This document shows positions 31,412-38,934 of a stretch of 43,721 nt of DNA, in pieces. The stretch is taken from assembly GCA_947625695.1 (NCBI GenBank), contig CANQPO010000010.1, positions 1-43,721 on the forward strand. Reading direction: 5' to 3'. The stretch comes from an uncultured Clostridia bacterium. GTDB lineage: Bacteria > Bacillota > Clostridia > Christensenellales > Borkfalkiaceae. The notes below the pieces were generated by a model. That model was given only the letters and a program-made list of their open reading frames with translations, made no database searches and was not told the DNA's origin. A program made the position numbers and the translations under genes. Each line of letters begins with the position of its first letter. The first letter of the stretch is position 1.

Positions 31412-31929
31412 TCCGTTTCCTCCGTGAGTTCGTATGCGATGAGCAGGTTCCCCTGCGAGATGAGGCGCGCCTTCTTCCCCTCTTCGAAGGGCGGGAAGTC
31501 CTTTTCGCCGTCCACATAAATTTGCCGCGTCATCTTTTCGTCCTTTTTGACGTTCTTCACCGAGAAGAGCGCGACATTCACGTCTACGCCGTCCTTTACC
31601 GTCCAATCGTCTATTCCTTCAAAGGGAATCACGGAATATTCCTTGAGCCCCACAGAGATGAATTTGAGCATCTTGCAATAGGCGCGGCTCCGTTTGTAGC
31701 TGATCCCCATATAGGGGAAGCAGAAGATGATATAGAGCCCCGTGAGGACGCTCGTGCCCACGACGTACCAAACACCCGTGGGGTCGCCGTAGGGCAAGAG
31801 AACATAGAGCGTAAGGCAGGCGATAAGCCCCGCGAGATAGACGCCCGTGGCGCCCAAAAAACCGTAAAAGAGCCGACGCTTCTGCCGCATGGCCTCGATG
31901 AGGTCGAGATCGTGATAGAGTTTCGTCAT
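31408..31929 (-). CDS. Small membrane protein of unknown function
   Basis: 173 residues. Two membrane segments at about 20-45 and 53-75, then a soluble domain of about 95 residues. The soluble part is beta-rich (EYSVIPFEGIDDWTVKDGV, TRQIYVDGEKDFPPF). No family recognised. The N-terminus (MTKLYHDLDLIEAMRQ) is short and charged, so the soluble domain probably faces the cytoplasm. It starts three bases after the DegV stop and overlaps the ACT gene by four, so it is part of the same mRNA. Function cannot be inferred beyond a membrane role. Confidence 0.8.
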   Translation of the reverse strand: MTKLYHDLDLIEAMRQKRRLFYGFLGATGVYLAGLIACLTLYVLLPYGDPTGVWYVVGTSVLTGLYIIFCFPYMGISYKRSRAYCKMLKFISVGLKEYSVIPFEGIDDWTVKDGVDVNVALFSVKNVKKDEKMTRQIYVDGEKDFPPFEEGKKARLISQGNLLIAYELTEETE

Positions 31930-31932
31930 AGG

Positions 31933-32775
31933 TTACTCCGCAATGAAGAGCACGCCGAGCGTGTTTTTGCCGCAGTGCCCCGTGATGACAGAGCCCGCGA
32001 CCGTTTCGATGACTTCCTCGAAGTCGAACAATTCCTTTACCTTCTGCCGCGCGACTTCCACGATGGACTCCTCCGCCGTGCTGTGGGTGATGAAGGCGCG
32101 CGTCCTGTCGTAGGAGGGATACTGCACCTTCAGGTCCGCGATGTAATTTGCAATGCACTTTTCCATGGGGCCGCGGTACTTTTTGCCCGCGTAGAGCTGC
32201 CCGTCCTGCATTTCGATGAGGGGATGGATCTTGAGCAAATTCGCACCGTACATTGCCATGCGGGAGCATCTGCCCCCCTTATAGAGATAGTCGAGGCGGT
32301 CGGGCACGAAAGAGGTGTTGATCTTGGGCGCGAGGGCGGCGGTCTTTTCGGCGATCTCCTTTGCGCTCATGCCCTGCGCCAAAAAGTCGATCGCCTTCAT
32401 CACCATGAGCCCCTGCCCCGAGGAGAGCGCCTTACTGTCCACAACGAACACTTTCCTGCCGAACCGCTTTGCCGCCTCCACCGCATAGTTGTAAGAGGAG
32501 GAGGACTTCACCGAGATATTGTAGTGGACCACCGTGTCCCCTTCGTCCACGTACTTTGCAAAGAACTCCTCATAGTCGCTGATGCTCGGCGCGGCGGTCT
32601 TGGGAAGATTGCCCGTCTTGTCCACGTAGTCGAAGATGTTCTGCGGGGTGATGTTCACGCCGTCGCGGAAGGCTTCGCCCCCCAAAATGACGGAGAGCGG
32701 CATAACGCCGATGTTGTGTTTTGCGATCAGCTCCCCCAAGTCGCAAGTGCTGTCCGTTGTGATGCGAATGCTCAT
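31933..32775 (-). CDS. DegV family fatty-acid-binding protein
   Basis: 280 residues, the normal length. Seen: TDSTCDL at 6-12, GVMPLSVILGGEAFRDGV, the TAAPS loop, SVKSSSSYNYA, and RLDYLYKGGRCSRM. Two-domain DegV proteins (FakB type) carry a fatty acid and hand it to the kinase FakA; no fakA is in the window. Ribosome site AGGAG is about 11 bases upstream. It lies between the signal peptidase gene and a small membrane-protein gene. A lipid role is family knowledge, not shown here. Confidence 0.92.
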   Translation of the reverse strand: MSIRITTDSTCDLGELIAKHNIGVMPLSVILGGEAFRDGVNITPQNIFDYVDKTGNLPKTAAPSISDYEEFFAKYVDEGDTVVHYNISVKSSSSYNYAVEAAKRFGRKVFVVDSKALSSGQGLMVMKAIDFLAQGMSAKEIAEKTAALAPKINTSFVPDRLDYLYKGGRCSRMAMYGANLLKIHPLIEMQDGQLYAGKKYRGPMEKCIANYIADLKVQYPSYDRTRAFITHSTAEESIVEVARQKVKELFDFEEVIETVAGSVITGHCGKNTLGVLFIAE

Positions 32776-32811
32776 TTTCTTTTTTCTCCTGTCCGATATA
32801 TTCGATAATAT

Positions 32812-33426
32812 TTATAACAGATCTTTTGCCCAGCGGAAGAAGGCTTCCCACTTGGTCGCCTGCTTGTGCTCCACCGACCACGGCGCGACGACGCCGACGA
32901 CGTCCGTCACTTTCAGACAGCCCACCATGCGCGAGTCGGTGCTGTTGGTGCGGTGATCGCCGAGGAAGAAGATTTCCCCCTCGCCCACCGTCGCCTCGAA
33001 GGGGTCCCCCTCGGCATACGTTTCGCCCTTTGTATAGTCCTCCTCGAGCAGGACGAACTCGCTTTCCCCCGCAAGACGGCGGTAGACTTTTCCCTCCGTG
33101 ATGCGAATGACGTCCCCCTCGAGCCCGATGAGGCGCTTTACGAGGTTTTCGCCGTGAAAGTAAAATCTGTCGCGGTACTTTGTGACGTCGATGATGATGA
33201 TGTCCCCGCGCTGAGGGGTGGCGGAGGCGTCCGCATAGAGGAAATCGCCGCTTTTGAGGGTGTTTTCCATGGAGCCGCCGCTCACTTCCACGCCGTAAAC
33301 ATCCCACACAAAGCGGAAGTTGAGCATGGTGACGGCAATGATCAGGCAGAGAAGTACGGCAATCGCCGCATTCCACAGGCTGACCCTCTCTTCGTTGAGC
33401 ATGTGAGGTCTTTTGATCGTCTTCAT
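32812..33426 (-). CDS. lepB: Signal peptidase I
   Basis: 204 residues. N-terminal membrane anchor at about 15-38, then box SGGSMENTL with catalytic Ser52, general base Lys97 in NLVKRLIGLEGD, and FFLGDHRTNSTDSR near the C-terminus. It cleaves signal peptides outside the membrane. The only membrane anchor is N-terminal, as in Gram-positive SipS-type enzymes. It starts one base after the preceding hydrolase stop codon, so it is tightly coupled to that gene. Note that the four lipoproteins in this window would need signal peptidase II instead. Confidence 0.94.
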   Translation of the reverse strand: MKTIKRPHMLNEERVSLWNAAIAVLLCLIIAVTMLNFRFVWDVYGVEVSGGSMENTLKSGDFLYADASATPQRGDIIIIDVTKYRDRFYFHGENLVKRLIGLEGDVIRITEGKVYRRLAGESEFVLLEEDYTKGETYAEGDPFEATVGEGEIFFLGDHRTNSTDSRMVGCLKVTDVVGVVAPWSVEHKQATKWEAFFRWAKDLL

Positions 33427-33427
33427 A

Positions 33428-35107
33428 TCAAAGCCACTTCAGATTATTGATGAGGATATCCCCGTCGCCCAAAAAGACGACCGAGACCGCTTGCGAAAAG
33501 TCGGGAAGGGGCGCGCCCGTGTCCGACTTGAAATCGGTGTGCTTGAAGAGGAAGTTCTTCCATCTTCCCCCCGCGGGGACGGTCGCCGTGCAGGAGAAGC
33601 CCTTCTGCTCTTCGTCGTCCATGTAGAAGATGATGCTGAGTTCGCCGTTTTTGGGCGAATAGGCGTCGAATTGGAAGCATGCGCCGTCCTGCGGGACGAA
33701 ACGCGGCTCGCTCACGCGGTAGCTGATGACCCCCGTTGCGGTGTTCAGACCGACGATCCCCCCATAGCCCGCCAGAAGTCCCACTTCCGAGCGCGCGCCG
33801 TCGGTAAAACAGTCTGCGACCGAGCTTGCGCGGCGGCGGAAACGCGCCACCCCCGAAGCTCCCTCCGTGCCCGAATAGAGAATATTGCTCTTGAGCCGCG
33901 TGTTTTTGTACGGCTTTTTGATGTTGACTTCCTGTATTTTGGAGGTGACGGAAAATCCGTTGGAATAGCGGACGAAGGTATAGACGAGCACCTTCTGGCA
34001 CCCCTCGTACACTTCGAGCGGGAAGAGAAGGGAATTGTCCTTCATCTCCTTGACGTTGCCGTAAAGCCGCGTCCAGTCGCGCGCGCGGAAACTGTCCGCC
34101 TTTTCGGAGAAGAAGATGCCGCACTCGATGGGGTCCCCTTCCTCGTCGTAATTGCCGCGGACCTTGAGGTCCTCCCCTTCGTCTGCGACCGTGAGGGTGA
34201 TGGGCTTGCTGATGTAGACCGCCCTCCCCCGCAGGTATTTGTCGAGAAACATATCCATGTCGGCGATGGAGTGATCGCCGATGAGCCCGTTGCCGTGCGC
34301 CGAATAGAGAATGGCCTTTTCCACGGCGGGGTTGATCTGCTGGAAGGTATCGTACACGCGGTCGTAATTGCACTTCTTGTCGTTGATGGCGGTGAGCATG
34401 AGCACGGGGCACGCCGCGTGGGGGGCGTAGCTCTGCGAATCGAGCCCCGCGATAAAGCGGTGGCGCTCCATGTCGAAGCTTCGCTTCTCCTCGTCGCCGA
34501 ATTTTTCCATGTCGCGGTAGGCGAGCCACCCCGCCGCGCACACGGCGATAAAGCAGGAGAGGGGCGCGTAGGGAGTGATCTTCCACAGAACTTCGCCGCC
34601 CGTGCGCAGCCCGATCGCGCCGAACGAGGTGACTTCGGGCTTGCTCTCGAGATACTTCGCCGCATAGCGGGCGACCGCCGCCCACTCGTACCAGCTCGTC
34701 TCTTTGGCGGTTTGGTCCGCGTATTCCATCGCTCTGCCCGCCCGCTTATAGTTGGCGTAGTCGATGTCGCGCGGGTAGATGGTGTGTTTCCCTTCCCCCA
34801 TGTCGCCGCAGTAGTCCACGCACAAAACCCCGTAGCCGAGCTTGATAAAGTGGGAGACGAACTTCTCGTCGCAGGGGAGCCCCGCTTCGAAGAGCACCAT
34901 GACGGCGGGGAAACGCTCTTTCCCCTTCGGCGTATAATATTTGGCGTATACCTTCACCCTGCCGTAAACGCTCTTTCTGCCGAGAAAATATACCTCGCGG
35001 TAAATGCAGTCCTCCCGCTCCTTCTCCGAGATAATTTCCTCGCAGAGGGGCAGGGCGTCGTCAAAGTCCTTCCAAAGGGTCACGGGTGTAAGAATGAGAT
35101 TTGCCAA
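33428..35107 (-). CDS. Alpha/beta-hydrolase-fold protein with jelly-roll C-terminus, nucleophile replaced
   Basis: 559 residues, no signal peptide. TTG start (GAGGTGA four bases upstream), ten bases after the sbcC stop. Residues about 50-290 look like an alpha/beta hydrolase: FPAVMVLFEAG, GYGVLCVDYCGDMGEG, then the elbow GLRTGG at 166-171. The Ser expected in GxSxG(G) is Arg168, so normal hydrolase catalysis is doubtful. An Asp (INDKK) and a His (SAHGNG or GDHS) stand near the usual places. Residues about 390-559 form a beta-rich jelly-roll-like part (FQFDAYSPKNGELSIIFYMD; ILINNLKWL). It may be a pseudoenzyme or use another mechanism. Family not recognised with certainty. Confidence 0.75.
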   Translation of the reverse strand: MANLILTPVTLWKDFDDALPLCEEIISEKEREDCIYREVYFLGRKSVYGRVKVYAKYYTPKGKERFPAVMVLFEAGLPCDEKFVSHFIKLGYGVLCVDYCGDMGEGKHTIYPRDIDYANYKRAGRAMEYADQTAKETSWYEWAAVARYAAKYLESKPEVTSFGAIGLRTGGEVLWKITPYAPLSCFIAVCAAGWLAYRDMEKFGDEEKRSFDMERHRFIAGLDSQSYAPHAACPVLMLTAINDKKCNYDRVYDTFQQINPAVEKAILYSAHGNGLIGDHSIADMDMFLDKYLRGRAVYISKPITLTVADEGEDLKVRGNYDEEGDPIECGIFFSEKADSFRARDWTRLYGNVKEMKDNSLLFPLEVYEGCQKVLVYTFVRYSNGFSVTSKIQEVNIKKPYKNTRLKSNILYSGTEGASGVARFRRRASSVADCFTDGARSEVGLLAGYGGIVGLNTATGVISYRVSEPRFVPQDGACFQFDAYSPKNGELSIIFYMDDEEQKGFSCTATVPAGGRWKNFLFKHTDFKSDTGAPLPDFSQAVSVVFLGDGDILINNLKWL

Positions 35108-35116
35108 GGTTCACCT

Positions 35117-37675
35117 CTATACGTGGATCTGCGAACCGCGCCTGTCGGTCGCCTTTTCCACAAGAATTTTCTTTTCGATTCGATGTTTGAGTTCCTCCAC
35201 ATGGGAGATGATGCCGATCGCGAAATGTTCGCTCCTCAGTTTTTCGAGGCTGTCCATCACCGTATCGACGAGGCTCGTATCGAGGGTCCCGAACCCTTCG
35301 TCGAGGAAGAAGAACTCCATGGGGCGGGAAGATTTTGCGCAGATCTCCGCAGAGAGCGCGAGCGCCAAGGAGAGGGAGACGAGAAAAATTTCCCCGCCCG
35401 AGAGGGTGTGCACCCCCCTCAGTGCGCCGCCGTTGAGGTTGTCGCCGACGAAAAATCCCCCTTCATAGCGCAAAAAATACTTTCCCGAAGTGAGCGAAAG
35501 GAGACGTGCGCTCGCGTTTTGCGCGATGTTCTGCAGATACTCCTCCGCGATGAATTCCATAAATTTATTTGCTTCGAACAGCTTTTTTAACCGCTCCGCG
35601 ATTTCCGCTTCCCGCTTGCGCGCGGACGCCTGTTTCTCGAGCTCGAGCTTGCGGGAAAGCGCCTCTTTGCCCGCCGAAAGTTCCCTTCTCTTGAGGGCAA
35701 GTTCCCCCGAAATTTCCCGCGAACGGGCCTCGAGTTCCTTTGCCTCTTTCCGCGCATTTTCGAGCGCTTCCAAAGTCGCCTCCCCGTCCTCGGGAAGCTC
35801 TTTTTCCCGCGCCTTGAGCGCCGCGTATTCCTCGCGGAACCGCTTCACCCGCTCCTCGGCGCTTTCCGCGCTTCCGAACCGTTCCATGAGCGCGGACGCC
35901 TCCTCCAAAGAGGAAAAGTTTCCCCGTTTGAGCGCGGAGCCGAGCCGCTCGTTCCCCTCTCCCAGCCGTTTTTCGGCGGCGTTCTTTTTTTCGGCGGCGG
36001 CGGCAAACACGGAGGCGCAGAGTGCGCTCCTCTTTCTTGCGCTCTCGAGCTCCTCGAGGCGACGTTTTCTCTCCCGCCTCTTCTCGAGAATGAGCTGACT
36101 AAGCTCCTCGCTCTTTTCCCCCTCTTCCGCACCGCCGAGAACGGCGAGCCGTTCTTTTAAGTCGCTCCCCTCCGTCTGCAGCTGTTGGAGCCGCTGAAGA
36201 TGGGAAGTGTAACGGGCGTTGCGCTGTTCGAGGGCGAGCCGCGCCTCCTGCAATTCCTTGCGCCTTTTTTCAAGCGCTTCGAACTGCGCGCGGAGGTCAA
36301 ACTCCTCCTTTCCCCCCGCCGACAGACGGGTGTATTTTTCAACGAGCGGAGAGATATCTTCCTCCGTCTCGGGATATTTTTCGCGAATTCCCCCGAGCTC
36401 GCCCGCGAAGGTCGCGTATTCGCCGCGGAGAAGCTCGGTTTTTATATGGGTCTCGGCAAAGGAGAGAAAGTCCCCCTGCCCCGCCTCTTCCAATTCTTTT
36501 TCGAGGGCGGCGCGCTCCGCTTCGTAGGAGAACCCCTTGAAGAGTTCGCGCTCCTCGGCAAATTTTCTGCGCGTCTCGGAGAGCTTTCTTTCGAGCTCTT
36601 CCCGCTGCTTCCTCTCCGCTTCCGCCTGCTCCGCCTTCGCCTTTCTGACGGTGAGCTCGTCGAGCTCTGTTTGCGCCTTTTCCCCGTCCCAGAGAAGGCA
36701 GTTGTCGAGCAGCCGCTCTGCCTCCTCCTTCTCCGCTTGCGCTTTTTGAAGGGAAACGGCTACGCTCCTTGCTTCCCGTTCGGCCGCGGCGCGCTCGCTC
36801 TCCGCACGGCAGACTTCCGCCGCAGAGGAGAGGCGGGAAAGTTCATGCTCGAGGGAGGAGATTTCCCTTTCCTCTTCGCGGAGCACACAAAGCCGCGCCG
36901 TCACCTTTTCCCGCTCGAGGCGTTTTTTGTACCGCTCGGAGAGGAGCGCTTCCCCCTCCCGCGCCTTTGCAAGCGTCTCTAAGGCGACACGCTCTTCTTC
37001 CTCGAGCGCACGGGTCTCTTCCTCGAGCCGCGCGTTGTTCTCAGCGGAAATTTCCGAATAAGGTTCGAGGCGGGTCCGCGCGATCTCCGCCTCCGCCGCG
37101 CATTCACGGTAGCGGATATTCGCCCGCTTGACGAGCCGTTCGCCGTACTTTTCGAGGTCGAACAGCCGCGATACGAGCTTGAGCCGTTCGGAGGGCGCGG
37201 CCTTTACGAACTGCGCAAATTCCCCCTGCGGCAGGGAGATACATTTTTCAAAGTCCTTTTGCTCGAGCCCGACGACGGTCTTGAGAAAGGCTTCCCCGCT
37301 CGTCACCCCCTCCGCGCGCACGAGGGTCTCCCCGTCTGCCCGCAGTTCGATGACCTTGAGGGTCTGCGCCGAATTTTTGCGTTTGAGTTCCCGCTCGATG
37401 CGGAACACTTTCCGCTCTCCCTCGAAATAAATTTCGAATTCGAAGTGGACATAGGCTTTGTCGAGGCGGGTGTTGATGATGTCCGAAAGTCCCGTCCTCA
37501 CCCGCGGCGTGCCGCCGTAGAGGGCGAGACTGATACAGTCGAGAATGGTGCTCTTGCCCGACCCCGTGTCCCCGAAGATGCCGAAGAGCCCGCTTGCGAG
37601 CAGTCCGGAAAAGTCGATCTCGACGGGTTCGGAGAAGGAGTTGATCCCGCAAAAGGCAAGATAGCGCGGCTTCAT
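35117..37675 (-). CDS. sbcC: DNA double-strand break repair ATPase SbcC (Rad50-like)
   Basis: 852 residues, short for the family (about 1000-1150). N-terminal ATPase half: Walker A GDTGSGKST at 35-43 and the Q-loop region SLPQGEFAQF. A long Glu/Arg/Ala-rich coiled coil (about 190-700) follows. The C-terminal half has signature LSGGE and Walker B FFFLDEGFGTLD. No CXXC zinc hook is found in the coiled coil; the few Cys are single. With SbcD it forms the exonuclease that processes hairpins and blocked ends. It overlaps sbcD by four bases (ATGA). Confidence 0.92.
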   Translation of the reverse strand: MKPRYLAFCGINSFSEPVEIDFSGLLASGLFGIFGDTGSGKSTILDCISLALYGGTPRVRTGLSDIINTRLDKAYVHFEFEIYFEGERKVFRIERELKRKNSAQTLKVIELRADGETLVRAEGVTSGEAFLKTVVGLEQKDFEKCISLPQGEFAQFVKAAPSERLKLVSRLFDLEKYGERLVKRANIRYRECAAEAEIARTRLEPYSEISAENNARLEEETRALEEEERVALETLAKAREGEALLSERYKKRLEREKVTARLCVLREEEREISSLEHELSRLSSAAEVCRAESERAAAEREARSVAVSLQKAQAEKEEAERLLDNCLLWDGEKAQTELDELTVRKAKAEQAEAERKQREELERKLSETRRKFAEERELFKGFSYEAERAALEKELEEAGQGDFLSFAETHIKTELLRGEYATFAGELGGIREKYPETEEDISPLVEKYTRLSAGGKEEFDLRAQFEALEKRRKELQEARLALEQRNARYTSHLQRLQQLQTEGSDLKERLAVLGGAEEGEKSEELSQLILEKRRERKRRLEELESARKRSALCASVFAAAAEKKNAAEKRLGEGNERLGSALKRGNFSSLEEASALMERFGSAESAEERVKRFREEYAALKAREKELPEDGEATLEALENARKEAKELEARSREISGELALKRRELSAGKEALSRKLELEKQASARKREAEIAERLKKLFEANKFMEFIAEEYLQNIAQNASARLLSLTSGKYFLRYEGGFFVGDNLNGGALRGVHTLSGGEIFLVSLSLALALSAEICAKSSRPMEFFFLDEGFGTLDTSLVDTVMDSLEKLRSEHFAIGIISHVEELKHRIEKKILVEKATDRRGSQIHV

Positions 37676-38829
37676 AGGTCATCCTCCTCTCCCAAGAGGG
37701 ACAAAAAGGCTTGGGAAAGCTCCTCGCTCGGTTCTTCTCCGTAGACGGAGCGGTAGTAGAGGGAAAAGAGCTCCCCGCCGCCAAGCGCCGCCCGCTGCTC
37801 GATGGGCGCGACCTCCCCCACATTGACCTTGGGAATGATGGTGACGAGCCCTTCGTTGCAGTCGCGAAGCGCCTTCGTCTCCCCCGACGTGAGCGGTTCG
37901 CTCAAGCGCAGGGTGAGTTCGATGTAATCATTTTCATATTTGGGCAGAAGTTCGAGCGCCTGCGAAACGCTGTTACATTCGAGCCGCACGAGCTTTCTCC
38001 CCGCATGAAGGGGAATTTTGCGGACGTTTGAAAAGCCCTTTCCCTCCGTCTTGAACACGAGGACGCTCTTTTCGGTGTTCGCCTCGTCGAAGGAATATTG
38101 GAGCACGGAGCCGCTGTAGCGGGCGTTGCCGATCTGCTGGGGTCTGTGCAGATGCCCGAGGGCGACATACCCCTCTTCGGGCAATAGCCGCAAAGGTACG
38201 GCGCGCGCGCCGCCGAGGTCGATGTCCCGCTCGCTCTCGCTCACCTTGCCCCCCGCCACAAAGAGGTGGGAGAGCAGAATGTGCGGAAGGTCGCCATGAT
38301 ACCCCTCCTCGCCGCGGGCGATCCAGCGCGCCATCTTTTCGGGAAAGGTCTCCTCGGAATTCCCCTCCTTAAAGCGCGCCTCGTTGGGATAGGGCAGGGC
38401 GTTGATATACACCCTGTCGCCATGCTCGTCCTCGATGACGAGATAATACTCCCCCGCTTCTACGGCGCGGACGGGGCGCTTCCCCCCCGTCTGAAAGACG
38501 CGCGGACGGTTGCCGAAGAGGTAGATACCCTCCTCCTCCGCAAGGGGCGCGCCCGCGGCAAGACGAACGCCGTCGTCGTGGTTTCCGCTCACGATGACGA
38601 CCGCGCGGGAAGTTCCCGCCAGCTTTTTCACGGCACGGAAAAAGAGCTCCTCCGCGTCTGCGGGCGGGAGAAAGGTGTCGAATACGTCCCCTGCGATGAG
38701 CACGAGGGAAATTTCCTCGCGCTTACAGATATCTTCGATCTCGTCTAAAACTTCTTCCTGCTCCTTCAGGCGCTCCCTGTCGAACAGGCGCTTGCCCAAA
38801 TGAAGATCGGAAGTATGCAGAATGTTCAT
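37672..38829 (-). CDS. sbcD: Exonuclease subunit SbcD (Mre11-like)
   Basis: 385 residues from the ATG at 38829. The longer frame upstream lacks support, and this start gives MNILHTSDLHLGKRL, the usual N-terminus. Metal-binding motifs of the phosphoesterase domain are in order: SDLHLG, AGDVFDTF, SGNHDDG, LLSHLFV and LGHLHRPQ. The C-terminal cap domain is shorter in motif content but present. It is the nuclease partner of SbcC. First gene of run B, opposite to a divergent dnaD-type gene with overlapping promoter DNA. Confidence 0.94.
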   Translation of the reverse strand: MNILHTSDLHLGKRLFDRERLKEQEEVLDEIEDICKREEISLVLIAGDVFDTFLPPADAEELFFRAVKKLAGTSRAVVIVSGNHDDGVRLAAGAPLAEEEGIYLFGNRPRVFQTGGKRPVRAVEAGEYYLVIEDEHGDRVYINALPYPNEARFKEGNSEETFPEKMARWIARGEEGYHGDLPHILLSHLFVAGGKVSESERDIDLGGARAVPLRLLPEEGYVALGHLHRPQQIGNARYSGSVLQYSFDEANTEKSVLVFKTEGKGFSNVRKIPLHAGRKLVRLECNSVSQALELLPKYENDYIELTLRLSEPLTSGETKALRDCNEGLVTIIPKVNVGEVAPIEQRAALGGGELFSLYYRSVYGEEPSEELSQAFLSLLGEEDDL

Positions 38830-38846
38830 GCGACCGCCGAAAAATA

Positions 38847-38875
38847 TTGCAATTCCAAAAAAGTTATGATATACT
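38847..38875 (+). promoter_or_regulatory. Sigma-A type promoter of the dnaD-type gene
   Basis: TTGCAA at 38847-38852, 17 nt, TATACT at 38870-38875. It lies back to back with the sbcD promoter; the two -10 boxes nearly touch (38870-38875 and 38876-38881). Confidence 0.7.
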
Positions 38876-38904
38876 ATTATACAACAGCTTGCCGAAAAAA
38901 GCAA
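38876..38904 (-). promoter_or_regulatory. Sigma-A type promoter of sbcD
   Basis: TTGCTT (38904-38899), 17 nt, TATAAT (38881-38876) on the minus strand, about 47 nt before the sbcD start. Same box pair as the promoter at 1809-1837. Confidence 0.7.
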
Positions 38905-38934
38905 GCATATACAAGCACATCGCGAGGAAAGAAG

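Noticed and set aside
33413-35590. Plus-strand frame of 725 codons opposite the hydrolase and sbcC start
   Set aside because: Crosses gene borders on the opposite strand and has no recognisable motif.
38830-38904. N-terminal extension of SbcD
   Set aside because: The family starts with MNILHTSDLH; the extension lies over the promoter region.
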